Source of the DNA: Phycisphaeraceae bacterium
GTDB taxonomy: Bacteria > Planctomycetota > Phycisphaerae > Phycisphaerales > Phycisphaeraceae
Reading direction: 5' to 3'
Assembly (NCBI GenBank): GCA_020831765.1
Contig: JAFIFY010000061.1
Coordinates: 1-32,321, forward strand
Length of the DNA stretch: 32,321 bases
The notes below the pieces were generated by a model. It was given only the letters and a program-made list of their open reading frames with translations, did not search any database and was not told the DNA's origin. Below, in pieces: positions 1 through 7,703 of this stretch. How positions within the stretch are numbered: the stretch's first letter is position 1; each line of letters opens with the position of its first letter. The position numbers and the translations under genes are program-made.

Positions 1-695
1 CACCAGAGCACGGTCAGCAGGTACGCGGCGGCAAGCATCGCCATGAAGAGGCGCGTGGCGCGATGGAGTCCGATCCTCACCGAAAGCGTGCCGAGCCGGT
101 CACGGATGTCCCTTTCATAATCGCGTAATTCGTTGGCCAGCAGCAAGAGCGCTGTGAGCAGGCTGATCGGCAGGGAGAGCAGCACAAGTTCGACCAGATG
201 AAAATTCACCGGCGCTCCCATGGCGATGGCCGCCCCGCAGATCATCAGGACGCCCATGAACAGGAACACCAGCGGCACCCCAAGGCCGCGTCGCTTGTAG
301 TGGATCGGCTCGGCGGTGTAGAACCAGGCACCCAGAAAGCCGACGATCAAGAGTACAGCCAACGGCCAGCCGCGCATGGCCACCAGCAGCAGGGCAATGG
401 CCAGAGCCCCGGCGAAACAGGCCAGCCCGATCTTGAACTGCCGGGCGATCGCTTCGCGCTCCAGAGCCGAAAGCTCAAGGTTCTCAACGTCAAGGTCCGC
501 CCGGTTGTTGACCAGGTTCACCCCCATCTGCAACAGCACGCCGGCGAAGATGATGATCACGAGCAGCCACGGCGAGCCATGCTCCCAGCGCAGCGCCCAC
601 ATGCCTCCCAGGGCACAGGCACCGAGGGCCACGCTGTAGGAAAACGGCCGTATGGCCACTTCCAGACGATACTTGGGAGCGATCCGGGTTTCCAT
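1..695 (-). CDS. MenA/UbiA-family prenyltransferase, partial (3' end off window)
   Basis: About 231 codons are present; the gene continues past the left edge. It starts at the ATG at 695-693 (METRIAPKYR). The product is a multi-pass membrane protein with several hydrophobic segments, for example residues 43-58, 92-107, 111-124 and 140-160. Features of the UbiA superfamily, especially 1,4-dihydroxy-2-naphthoate polyprenyltransferase, are visible: an Asn/Asp-rich first motif (NNRADLDVE, 63-71), YTAEPIHYKRRGLG near 126-139 and a second Asp-rich motif NELRDYERDIRD (188-199) followed by TLSVRIG. By family knowledge such enzymes transfer a polyprenyl chain to an aromatic ring in menaquinone synthesis. 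The first motif departs from the usual NDxxD spacing, so another UbiA-type substrate is possible. It is divergent from the regulator at 874. Confidence 0.85.
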   Translation of the reverse strand, partial: METRIAPKYRLEVAIRPFSYSVALGACALGGMWALRWEHGSPWLLVIIIFAGVLLQMGVNLVNNRADLDVENLELSALEREAIARQFKIGLACFAGALAIALLLVAMRGWPLAVLLIVGFLGAWFYTAEPIHYKRRGLGVPLVFLFMGVLMICGAAIAMGAPVNFHLVELVLLSLPISLLTALLLLANELRDYERDIRDRLGTLSVRIGLHRATRLFMAMLAAAYLLTVLW

Positions 696-873
696 GGCGG
701 CCGGTGATGATAGCGACCGGCGTTCAAGCGGCCGTCGGCGCACCAGCGCCCCCATCGGCCCGGTCCAATGCCGCCCAGACTCGACGGCTTGGCGAAAATG
801 GTGTAAAAATTGGTCGCATCGTTCGCCTCGGCATGCCGCCGGGACCGCGAACCGTATCGAAGGCAAGGCTCAC

Positions 874-2034
874 ATGATCAATCGTCCCATTCTGCTGGTC
901 CCCTTTCCCTCTGAACACGATTACCTGCGCGAAGCGATGATCGGCATCGGAGAATTCGTCCGGCAACACACCGACTGGGCCCTTCGCCGGGTGGATGTGG
1001 ACAGGGACCTGCCGCTGATCCTTCGCGATTCGGGAACGCTGGAACGCTTGATCGGTGTGATCGCCTTTGCGGCGCTCAAACGCCTGGAAACGCGACTCAA
1101 GCCGCTCAAGGTCCCGCAGGTGAACATTTCGGCAAGGCGGGCCACCACCGAAATGTACCGGGTGATGCCAGACAGCTTCCGCGTAGGGGAATCGGGCGCT
1201 GAACACCTGCTTGGAGCCGGCTTGACGCAACTGGGCTATGTTGGCAATTCAAAGCTGTTCTACTCCAACGAACGGGGTCGCGGATTCACGGCCGGAGCCG
1301 AAGCGGCGGACGTCAGGGTGCTGCGCCACAACTTTTCCGATGACGAGACGTTGGAGCAGTGGCTGCTGGACTGCCCCAAGCCCATCGGCGTGATGTGCTG
1401 CAATGACAGCATTGCCAGCTATGTTGTCGATGCGGCTTTCTCGGCGGGGCTTGATGTGCCCCGTGATGTCGCCGTGCTGGGCGCTGACGATTCATTGGTC
1501 TGGTGTGCCACAGCGCGGGTGGCGCTTTCCAGCGTTCCCACCGAAGGCCGGCGTGTGGGCTTTACCGCGGCGAAGCTGATTCAATCGCTCAACCAGGGTC
1601 AGCCGCCGCCGACCGAGGCGATCCTGATCGCGCCCCACCGCGTTGCCGCGCGGGAATCGACGGACTACATCCCGATCGAAGACCAACGGGTGGTCGACGC
1701 CCTGCGCTATCTGCGAACCACCGCCTATCAGGGCTTGACGGTCGGCAAGATCGTGAAGCAAATGGGGTTGACCCGCCGGACGTTCGATCGCCAGGTCACC
1801 ACCGCGCTGGGCCGAACCCCCCACGATGAGCTCGAACGGCTCCGCATGGAACGCGCCCTGGAACTGCTGATCGAGAGCACACTGAGCAACAGCGAAATCG
1901 CCAAACGATCCGGGTTCAACCAGCCCGGCTATTTCATGCGGGTTTTCCGCCGTGCGACCGGCATGACCCCCAGCCAGTATCGCAAGAAATACCGCGACAT
2001 CAGCCCCAACGGCCGGCGCTCGGACGGCGATTAG
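874..2034 (+). CDS. XylR-like AraC-family regulator with sugar-binding domain
   Basis: The protein has 386 residues from the ATG at 874. The open frame extends upstream to 652, but that part overlaps the divergent prenyltransferase and is low-complexity. The N-terminal ~255 residues look like a LacI/periplasmic-binding-protein type 1 fold: FRVGESGAEHLLGAGLTQLGY, then NERGRGF, GVMCCNDSIASYVVDAAF, VPRDVAVLGADD and ALSSVPT. The C-terminal residues ~271-373 are a double AraC-type helix-turn-helix (GLTVGKIVKQMGLTRRTFDR and SNSEIAKRSGFNQPGYFMRVFRRATGMTPSQYR). Length and order match E. coli XylR (about 390 residues). By analogy it would bind a sugar or similar ligand and activate transcription. No sugar-utilisation gene is in the window, so the ligand is unknown. 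Confidence 0.88.
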   Translation: MINRPILLVPFPSEHDYLREAMIGIGEFVRQHTDWALRRVDVDRDLPLILRDSGTLERLIGVIAFAALKRLETRLKPLKVPQVNISARRATTEMYRVMPDSFRVGESGAEHLLGAGLTQLGYVGNSKLFYSNERGRGFTAGAEAADVRVLRHNFSDDETLEQWLLDCPKPIGVMCCNDSIASYVVDAAFSAGLDVPRDVAVLGADDSLVWCATARVALSSVPTEGRRVGFTAAKLIQSLNQGQPPPTEAILIAPHRVAARESTDYIPIEDQRVVDALRYLRTTAYQGLTVGKIVKQMGLTRRTFDRQVTTALGRTPHDELERLRMERALELLIESTLSNSEIAKRSGFNQPGYFMRVFRRATGMTPSQYRKKYRDISPNGRRSDGD

Positions 2035-2149
2035 CGATCCAGGCTGGCCTCAACCAGACCCTCCACCGCGCCCAACATTCGTGGGGAAGTCCAAACGCTG
2101 GCGTGGCGATTAATCGCACGGACTCTGCCACCGCTCGGTTTGTTGCATG

Positions 2150-2737
2150 TCACCTTGGCTCTTGCCGAAGCAATCGCATCATCTCGAACAGAGCCGAGGT
2201 CAGCGGACCGCGGATGAGTTGCGCATCAATTCCATGGGCGACGCACTCGAATGTGGAGTCGTGAAACGCAAATACGAAGTGTCTTTTGTGCTCCAGGAAT
2301 CGCTCTCGATTGTGATACGGGTGGACCGAGTTCATCCTCTCAAGGCCTCGTATCCACGACGAGTGGTGGACTTCGGCCACCGTATACGGGTTAAGGCCCC
2401 TGTCGGCCAACGGATGGCCGGAGAATGCCTCATCATTCGGAGGACCGAACATGTGAACTGTCGGAGCCTTGAAGCGCACCACTGCCATCAGGCCATGCGA
2501 CTCCGCGGTGGCCATCGTGACGTAGGTTCCGTCCCAATCGGGATCGGGCTCAGACACGCGATATGTGAGCAGCAACCGATGCTCGTCGGCAAGGATGATC
2601 GGCAGGGGTGCGCCAACGTCCGGGCCAGGGACATTTGCTCTCTCGATCACCGTGTCTTGTCCATCGACTGAGTACATCTGGGACCTCATTGGCTGAACCA
2701 TCGCCCGCAGAAGCGGGCACCGAACCGGCGATCGCAT
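2150..2737 (-). CDS. Conserved-looking protein of unknown function
   Basis: This 195-residue frame has no domain I can name. It is rich in His and aromatic residues, with segments such as GPPNDEAFSGHPLADRGL, VAEVHHSSWIRGLERMNSVH and HFVFAFHDSTFECVA, which look like a structured soluble protein rather than a chance frame. The start is uncertain. The ATG at 2737 has a GGGGA-like ribosome-binding site; ATGs at 2701, 2689 and 2677 are also possible, and a GCCCGC-TTCT-GCGGGC hairpin lies within the first codons of the long version, favouring a shorter form. It stands alone between the XylR-like gene and the four-helix-bundle gene. No signal peptide or membrane segment is seen. Confidence 0.6.
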   Translation of the reverse strand: MRSPVRCPLLRAMVQPMRSQMYSVDGQDTVIERANVPGPDVGAPLPIILADEHRLLLTYRVSEPDPDWDGTYVTMATAESHGLMAVVRFKAPTVHMFGPPNDEAFSGHPLADRGLNPYTVAEVHHSSWIRGLERMNSVHPYHNRERFLEHKRHFVFAFHDSTFECVAHGIDAQLIRGPLTSALFEMMRLLRQEPR

Positions 2738-2893
2738 TGTTCCCCACTGTTCGGGCTGCGGTCATCCTGAACAGAAACGCCGCTTTCCTCGCCGGAAACC
2801 GTCAGTTGTGAACCATGAGCGGCGCCAGGAATTTTAAGTGAGCTCAAAGTCCAGTCACCTCCGCCGCACTCTTGGCTCTTTGGGGTTCTGTTG

Positions 2894-3256
2894 TCAGGCT
2901 TCGCGCTTGTCCAGTCCGTTGATCAGACCTGAGAGCATCTTGGCGATTTCTTCAAGGTCGGCTTTGAGTTGTTCATGTCGATCGGGCTTCAACAATCTCT
3001 GCCTTGCTGCCAACTCAAGAAGTGGCACGCACTCCTGCACACTGCCACGGGCGATACCGAAGAAATTGCGCCGGTCGGCCGTTGTGAAGCGCCCGTTGCC
3101 TTCGGCGATGTTGGTGGCGATGGACAGTGCAGCGCGGTTGAGTTGATCGACAAGGAAGTAATAGCCACGCGGGAATTCGCGGGTCAGGTTGCAGACGGCG
3201 TCGGCGAAGTTAATGGCCTTCTGATAGACGTGCAGCTTCTCGAAGGCGAAGGACAT
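2894..3256 (-). CDS. S23-type four-helix-bundle protein
   Basis: The protein has 120 residues. FEKLHVYQKAINFADAVCNL at the N terminus, then FPRGYYFLVDQLNRAALSIA, NIAEGNGRFT, and a final amphipathic helix with LEEIAKMLSGLINGL are the hallmarks of the four-helix-bundle family first described in intervening sequences of 23S rRNA genes (S23/IVP, TIGR02436-like). Length is standard for the family. Members are widespread as free-standing chromosomal genes in Planctomycetota and Bacteroidota and have no proven biochemical role; they form small oligomers. No rRNA sequence flanks it here. The upstream side is a purine/pyrimidine-biased stretch with an imperfect inverted repeat (3274-3385). Confidence 0.88.
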   Translation of the reverse strand: MSFAFEKLHVYQKAINFADAVCNLTREFPRGYYFLVDQLNRAALSIATNIAEGNGRFTTADRRNFFGIARGSVQECVPLLELAARQRLLKPDRHEQLKADLEEIAKMLSGLINGLDKREA

Positions 3257-3497
3257 GGCGGCGAGTTTACCGGAAGAAAGGAGAGAGTAGAAAGTAGACC
3301 GCAGGAGAGATCGCTAGGCCAGCGCCCCGCCAACGGACGGCGCTGAGTCCGTCTGGTTTCTCTCCTCCCTATTCTCTCCTTTCTCCTGCTCTATTCGCGG
3401 CTTTGCCGCGAATCGGGGCGACTGTCGGAACCTTGAACCGGCCGACGGCATTGGGCCGTATGTCCAGGCGTTTCTCCAGCCGCCAGACCCGCATATC
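3257..3497. other. Intergenic stretch with polypurine/polypyrimidine inverted repeat
   Basis: No gene is seen. On the plus strand a purine run (about 3273-3294, GAAAGGAGAGAGTAGAAAG) is mirrored by a pyrimidine run (3358-3387) that carries CTCTCCTTTC, its reverse complement. Between them ACGGAC and GTCCGT can form a 6-bp hairpin with an 8-nt loop. A separate 9-bp hairpin lies at 3393-3413. The stretch separates the four-helix-bundle gene from the 3' end of the response-regulator operon. Confidence 0.5.
3393..3413 (-). terminator. Hairpin downstream of the response-regulator operon
   Basis: A perfect 9-bp stem, ATTCGCGGC / GCCGCGAAT, with a 3-nt loop (TTT on plus, AAA on minus) lies about 85 nt beyond the stop codon of the response regulator. 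There is no T-run after it on either strand, so a classical intrinsic terminator is not proven; it could be an RNA-stabilising or repetitive palindrome. Confidence 0.35.
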
Positions 3498-4655
3498 CTA
3501 CGCGCCGAGAGCATCTTGCGCCAATGTGCCTGAGCACGCTATCCGCCAGTGACCGGTCTTGGGCGGGCCGGTGAACTCGATGAGCCCGCGCTGGCGGAGG
3601 TCGGTCAGGTCCCGCTTCGCCGTCACCTTGGAGCACTTGTGCTGGTCGGCGATGTCGCCGACGCGAACCGGCTTGCCCGCACGCATCTGGCCGAGCGCCC
3701 ATTGCTGCCGTTCGCTGAGGTCGCCGTCTGATGCGTGGTCACCTTCGAGGCCGTTTACGGGATCATGCCGCCCGTTTACAGGATCATCTGCCGGGCTTTC
3801 GGGATCATTTACGGGATCACCATCGCCGTTTGCAGGATCATCATTGGCGTCCCGAACGCTGATCTTCTCGGTGAAACGGTAGCCGCGTCCGCCGCTCTGG
3901 ATGATGTCGCGCGGGCCGCACTGGATGCGTGCCTCTTCGAGCAGCAGCTCGGCCGTCTTCTTGCGGAACTCGCGGACAGCGCCGGCCACGCCGTTCTGGC
4001 CTGCCGGGCACTTCACCCGCTTGGCCAGCTCGGTGCCGCTGTAGGCGACGAAGGTCCCGCGTGTGTTCACCGGACGCAGCTCGTTTAGGATGCGGCGGAT
4101 CATCCCGCACTCCGGCCCGCCGCAGATCTTCACCTCGCACAGATCGACGCGATCGTCGGAGAAGACCATCTCCCCGCACTCAAACTCCTGGACGGGCTGC
4201 GTCTTGGACGCCTTCGACAGGTGGTTGGCCCCCGGACGGGAGCGGCCGCTGGCGTCCAAGGCATCCTGCACCGCCTTCTCCAGCGTGTGGCCCTTGTCCG
4301 GAAAGGGCTTCTTCACGTAGTCGATGGCCCCATTGCCTCGCAGCACCTCGATTGCCAAGTCCGGGCTGTCGTGGCCATGCGACGTCATCACGATGATCGG
4401 GATGTGCTCGTAGCCCTTCATCGCGCGAATCTCTCGCAGCAGGTTCTGCCCGTTGGCGATGCGCGACGGCCGGCCGTAGCGGACAGGAATTTCCAGATCG
4501 AGCAGGATGTAGGAGTAGCTGTTCTTGGCCAGGTGGTCGCGGGAGCACTGAAGGCAGGTGACGCAGTCGCACGAATGGCCGAGGGATTCGAGCCGGTCCT
4601 TCACGTCATCCAGCACGTCGGGATTGTCGTCAACGACGAGCGCGTGGTACTTCAT
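3498..4655 (-). CDS. Response regulator with REC domain and C-terminal winged HTH
   Basis: The protein has 385 residues. Residues 1-130 form a receiver domain: acidic pair D9/D10 (VVDDNPD), phospho-acceptor D53 (LLDLEIP), switch T91 (VMTSHG) and conserved K116 (KKPF). Residues ~157-268 form a second globular domain with many cysteines and an OmpR-like flavour (VREFRKKTAELLLEEA, GGRGYRF). Residues 271-306 are an Asp/Pro/Asn linker with repeated DPVNG. Residues ~313-371 are a DeoR/MarR-like winged HTH (VGDIADQHKCSKVTAKRDL, then LRQRGLIEF). Its ATG overlaps the stop of the histidine kinase (ATGA), so it is the cognate partner. It is the last gene of the restriction operon. I infer it controls transcription of the operon or other targets in response to the kinase; the signal is unknown. 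Confidence 0.9.
   Translation of the reverse strand: MKYHALVVDDNPDVLDDVKDRLESLGHSCDCVTCLQCSRDHLAKNSYSYILLDLEIPVRYGRPSRIANGQNLLREIRAMKGYEHIPIIVMTSHGHDSPDLAIEVLRGNGAIDYVKKPFPDKGHTLEKAVQDALDASGRSRPGANHLSKASKTQPVQEFECGEMVFSDDRVDLCEVKICGGPECGMIRRILNELRPVNTRGTFVAYSGTELAKRVKCPAGQNGVAGAVREFRKKTAELLLEEARIQCGPRDIIQSGGRGYRFTEKISVRDANDDPANGDGDPVNDPESPADDPVNGRHDPVNGLEGDHASDGDLSERQQWALGQMRAGKPVRVGDIADQHKCSKVTAKRDLTDLRQRGLIEFTGPPKTGHWRIACSGTLAQDALGA
3752..3842 (-). repeat. DPVNG-type short repeat in the regulator linker
   Basis: Five degenerate copies of a GTTTACGGGATCAT-like unit (plus-strand reading) lie in this stretch, mostly about 21 nt apart. They encode the DPVN/DPAN/DPES linker of the response regulator. 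In-frame repeat changes here would alter linker length without breaking the frame. Confidence 0.7.
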
Positions 4656-5812
4656 TCACCGCCTCCCCCAGCGTCCACCGGCAAGGTAATCGTGACCCTG
4701 GTGCCTTTGTCTTCTTCGCTGTCGATGGCCAGCAAGCCGCCGTGATCCTCAATTTTCCGCTTGGCGATCGGCAGGCCGAAGCCCGTGCCATGCGTCTTCT
4801 TCGAGGTGCCGCCTGGCACAAACCGCCTGACCTCTTCCAGTTCATCGGCCGAGAGGCCCATGCCGTTGTCCACGACAACGACCTCGACGCGCTCGCCGTT
4901 GACCGACCTGGCGGTCAGGCACACCTCGCCGGTGGCGAAGGTCTGCGGATCGTTGGCGAAGGCCTCGTAAGCGTTCTTCAGGACGTTGCAGACCGCTCGC
5001 ACGATCTGGTGCCGCGACATCTCGGCCGTCAGGTTCTCCGGAACGTCGATTCTGGCGCGGACTCGGCTCGGATCGCGGCCCGTGGCGTGGAACGCGTCCA
5101 GGACGATGCCGTGGGCCTCTTTGACCACATCGACAAGCCGCTCGCGGCGACGATCCGACGGCGTCGGCTGCGAGTACGCCCGCATGTCCTCCAGCAATCG
5201 CTCCAGCATTTCCGCCTGGTGCCCCATCTTCGTCAGGCTCTTCTCGAACAGCTTCGCGTCCACGCCGTTGTCTCCGAGATGGCCGAGCAGCGCCGCGATG
5301 CCCGATTTCAGGGGGCCAAGGATGTTCCGCATGTCGTGGACGGTCGCGCCCACCAGCACGTCATACAGCCGCTCGGCCATTTGACGCGCCTTCTCGGCCG
5401 CGATGGTGCCGTGCATCTTCTCGATGTTGGCGTACTGGTCCTGGACCTGATCCAGGCCGCGCCGCTTCTTCTGGGCCGTCTGCTGTCCGCGACGGCGGCG
5501 ATCCAGCGCCCGCTCCGTCGCCTTCAGCACGAACAAGTTGGAGTCTTGGGACAGCTTGGCGGCCAGGCGAGGGAAGTCATCGTCCGGCACGAGCACCAGG
5601 CAGTCCGCCACGTCCTTGCGGACCTCCCACTTCGGATCTTCGGCCAGGACAAGCAGCAGCGACAGCGCCGCCTCCGTCGGGCCGACCCGCGACAGGTGAT
5701 CGGCAACCACCTTGACCAGCGCGCGTCGCTCTGGCCAGTCCAGGGCCTCGCGGTCCTGCTGGAGTTGGCTCATTACTTGAGCCATGTCAAGCTGTGCCGG
5801 CTGGTCCGTCAT
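4652..5812 (-). CDS. Cytoplasmic sensor histidine kinase with HEAT-like N terminus
   Basis: The protein has 386 residues. Residues ~25-108 are helical repeats of HEAT type (WEVRKDVADCLVLVPDDDFP, then SNLFVLKATERAL), followed by a coiled segment (110-150). The dimerisation/phospho-acceptor helix has H159 in VHDMRNILGPL. The ATPase half shows the N box (NVLKNAYEAF, 276-285), the D box DNGMGLS (315-321) and the G box GTGFGLPIAK (342-351). No membrane segment or signal peptide is visible, so it senses something inside the cell, perhaps through a protein contact of the HEAT part. It starts 1 nt after the ATPase stop codon and overlaps the response regulator by 4 nt, so its expression is coupled to the restriction genes. 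Confidence 0.92.
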   Translation of the reverse strand: MTDQPAQLDMAQVMSQLQQDREALDWPERRALVKVVADHLSRVGPTEAALSLLLVLAEDPKWEVRKDVADCLVLVPDDDFPRLAAKLSQDSNLFVLKATERALDRRRRGQQTAQKKRRGLDQVQDQYANIEKMHGTIAAEKARQMAERLYDVLVGATVHDMRNILGPLKSGIAALLGHLGDNGVDAKLFEKSLTKMGHQAEMLERLLEDMRAYSQPTPSDRRRERLVDVVKEAHGIVLDAFHATGRDPSRVRARIDVPENLTAEMSRHQIVRAVCNVLKNAYEAFANDPQTFATGEVCLTARSVNGERVEVVVVDNGMGLSADELEEVRRFVPGGTSKKTHGTGFGLPIAKRKIEDHGGLLAIDSEEDKGTRVTITLPVDAGGGGE

Positions 5813-5813
5813 G

Positions 5814-7703
5814 TCAGTACGAGTATCGGGCCTTTCTGCGCTTGAAGGCGTCCTCGCCGCCCTCGAGCAACGTCACGATGTTGTCCTTGCAGTGGTCCAC
5901 GGTCCCCTCGTTGACCTTGCGGGCCGTGGTGCCGTCGGAGTCCAGCACGAAGACCTTGTCGGCGTCTCCGAGAACCGGGATGTTCGGGTTGTGCGTCACG
6001 AAGATCAACTGCCGACGCCGCTTGATCTTGCCGATGCTCTCGACGATGGTCTCAAACACGAACCGGTTGTCCAGGTTGTCCTCGGGCTGGTCGATCAGCA
6101 GCGGGTTCTCGCTGTCCATCAGCAGAATCGGCAGGATGGTCGTGCACTTCTGGCCGGTCGAAAGCGCCCCGGTCTCCTTGAGCGTGCCGTTGTCGTTCAG
6201 CTCGATCTTCGGCAGGTCAATGAGTTCGACCGTCTCCAGGTCGAACAGCACCTGGGAGCCGACCATCGCCGCCATCACCTTGTCCGCCTGGTCGGCGTTC
6301 AACTCGGCCTTGTCAATCAGGGCCTGCGTGTCTCGCTGCTTGATTGCCTCGGCAAGTTCCGCCGGCCAGAATGCGTTGGCAACCTTGCCCGCCACGACGT
6401 TGCGGCGGAGGCGGTTGTCCTTCAGGGCCTCCTCCAGCAACGCACGGTACTCCTCGGGGTTGCCGAACTGGATGATGGACGCCTTGATCGACGGCGAAAG
6501 CGCCGCGTTGATCCGATCCACAATGGTCTGGCGAACGCCGAACCGCTCGTCGCGCAGCTCGGAAAGCTGCCGCAGCAGGCGCGTCCGCTCCTCGCGCAGG
6601 GCCTTCAGTTGCTCAAGCAGTTGATCCCGTTCGCGCTGCTTGGCCAGCAGGTCGTTGCGGAGTTTCTCCAGACGATGACGCTCGGCTGCCTTGCCCTGGG
6701 CCTCCTTGTGCTTCTCGATCAGTTCCTGGAACTTCAGGTCCTGCTGCTTGTGGGCCAGGTCGAGTTTGCCCGACTTGGCCGCGACAGTCTCGCCCTCGGC
6801 CTGAATCCGCTCCAGGGCGTCACGGAGCAGGCGATCCACGTCGTCGGAGCAGGTCTGGAGGCCTAGGCGCATCTCCTCGACCAGCGAACCGTTGGGGCCT
6901 TTGAGCATGTCATCAGTGAAGATCGTCGCCAGCCGCTGGCCGATATGCCCGACGTTGGCCGCGATGGCCCGGTAGAGCTCGGCCAGCAGGTCGTTCGTCG
7001 CGCCGACCGCCCTGCGCTCCCGGTCGCGGAGGGCCTTGAGTCCGTGAGCCTGGTTGATGGCGTCGGCATCGTCCCCGCCCTCCGTCTTGAACGCCTTGAG
7101 CTTCTCGTTGACGTTGCCCAGGGCGTTGAGTTCGTCGCCGATCGCGTCGGCCTTCTGCTGGAGCGGCGTGATCTTGCTGGCGTTGGCGGCCAGGTCCGCC
7201 TTGAGCGTCCGGATGCGATGCTCGATGTCGGCGATCCGGTCGGCTTCGAAGTTGTCGATCAGGTCGAGCTGCGAGCTGGCCTGGTCGGCGATGGCCTCGA
7301 CCTCGTTCTGGCTGAAGATGTCCACCTTGAACAGCCCGCCGCTGCGCAGGCTGATGTCGGTCGGATTTCGGTGTTCGTCCAGCACGACCGGCTCGTCGCC
7401 CGCCGAGCGGCTGACGACATACGACAGGCCGTCCTTCGTCCGGACAGCCACCTCGATGCGCCCGCCAGCCAGGTTCTGCTCCACCAGGGACTCCACGCGC
7501 CTACGGGCAGCGCCGTCCGCGGGCAGCGCATCCATGGCGTACCGCACGAACTCCAGCACGGTCGTCTTGCCGGTGCCGCGCGCCCCGATGACGCAGTTCA
7601 GCCCGTCGGACAGATCGAAACGCTGCCCGTCGAGGAAGCCACCTACGACCGACACCGACTGAAGCCGGTGAAAGGTGTCCTTGCTCGCTGATTTATCAAC
7701 CAC
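5814..7703 (-). CDS. SMC/ABC-like AAA ATPase of the restriction operon
   Basis: I place the start at the GTG at 7703, which has an ideal AAGGAGG six bases upstream and overlaps the 3' end of hsdM by 8 nt; the longer frame to 7787 lies inside hsdM. The product has 629 residues: Walker A GARGTGKT (40-47), a long helical/coiled-coil middle (about 130-410, e.g. LRNDLLAKQRERDQLLEQL), ABC signature LSTGQ (514-518), Walker B LLIDQPED (535-542) and H-loop VTHN (near 569-572). This is the layout of SMC/RecF-like or TrlF-like ATPases that act on DNA or couple to nucleases. No nuclease or PHP domain is seen. I infer it works with the HsdRM complex or the kinase downstream; the exact role is unknown. Confidence 0.88.
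   Translation of the reverse strand: MVDKSASKDTFHRLQSVSVVGGFLDGQRFDLSDGLNCVIGARGTGKTTVLEFVRYAMDALPADGAARRRVESLVEQNLAGGRIEVAVRTKDGLSYVVSRSAGDEPVVLDEHRNPTDISLRSGGLFKVDIFSQNEVEAIADQASSQLDLIDNFEADRIADIEHRIRTLKADLAANASKITPLQQKADAIGDELNALGNVNEKLKAFKTEGGDDADAINQAHGLKALRDRERRAVGATNDLLAELYRAIAANVGHIGQRLATIFTDDMLKGPNGSLVEEMRLGLQTCSDDVDRLLRDALERIQAEGETVAAKSGKLDLAHKQQDLKFQELIEKHKEAQGKAAERHRLEKLRNDLLAKQRERDQLLEQLKALREERTRLLRQLSELRDERFGVRQTIVDRINAALSPSIKASIIQFGNPEEYRALLEEALKDNRLRRNVVAGKVANAFWPAELAEAIKQRDTQALIDKAELNADQADKVMAAMVGSQVLFDLETVELIDLPKIELNDNGTLKETGALSTGQKCTTILPILLMDSENPLLIDQPEDNLDNRFVFETIVESIGKIKRRRQLIFVTHNPNIPVLGDADKVFVLDSDGTTARKVNEGTVDHCKDNIVTLLEGGEDAFKRRKARYSY

Noticed and set aside
198-707. 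Open plus-strand frame of 169 codons at the left edge
   Set aside because: It is Gln/His/Arg-rich low-complexity sequence opposite a clear membrane prenyltransferase on the minus strand.
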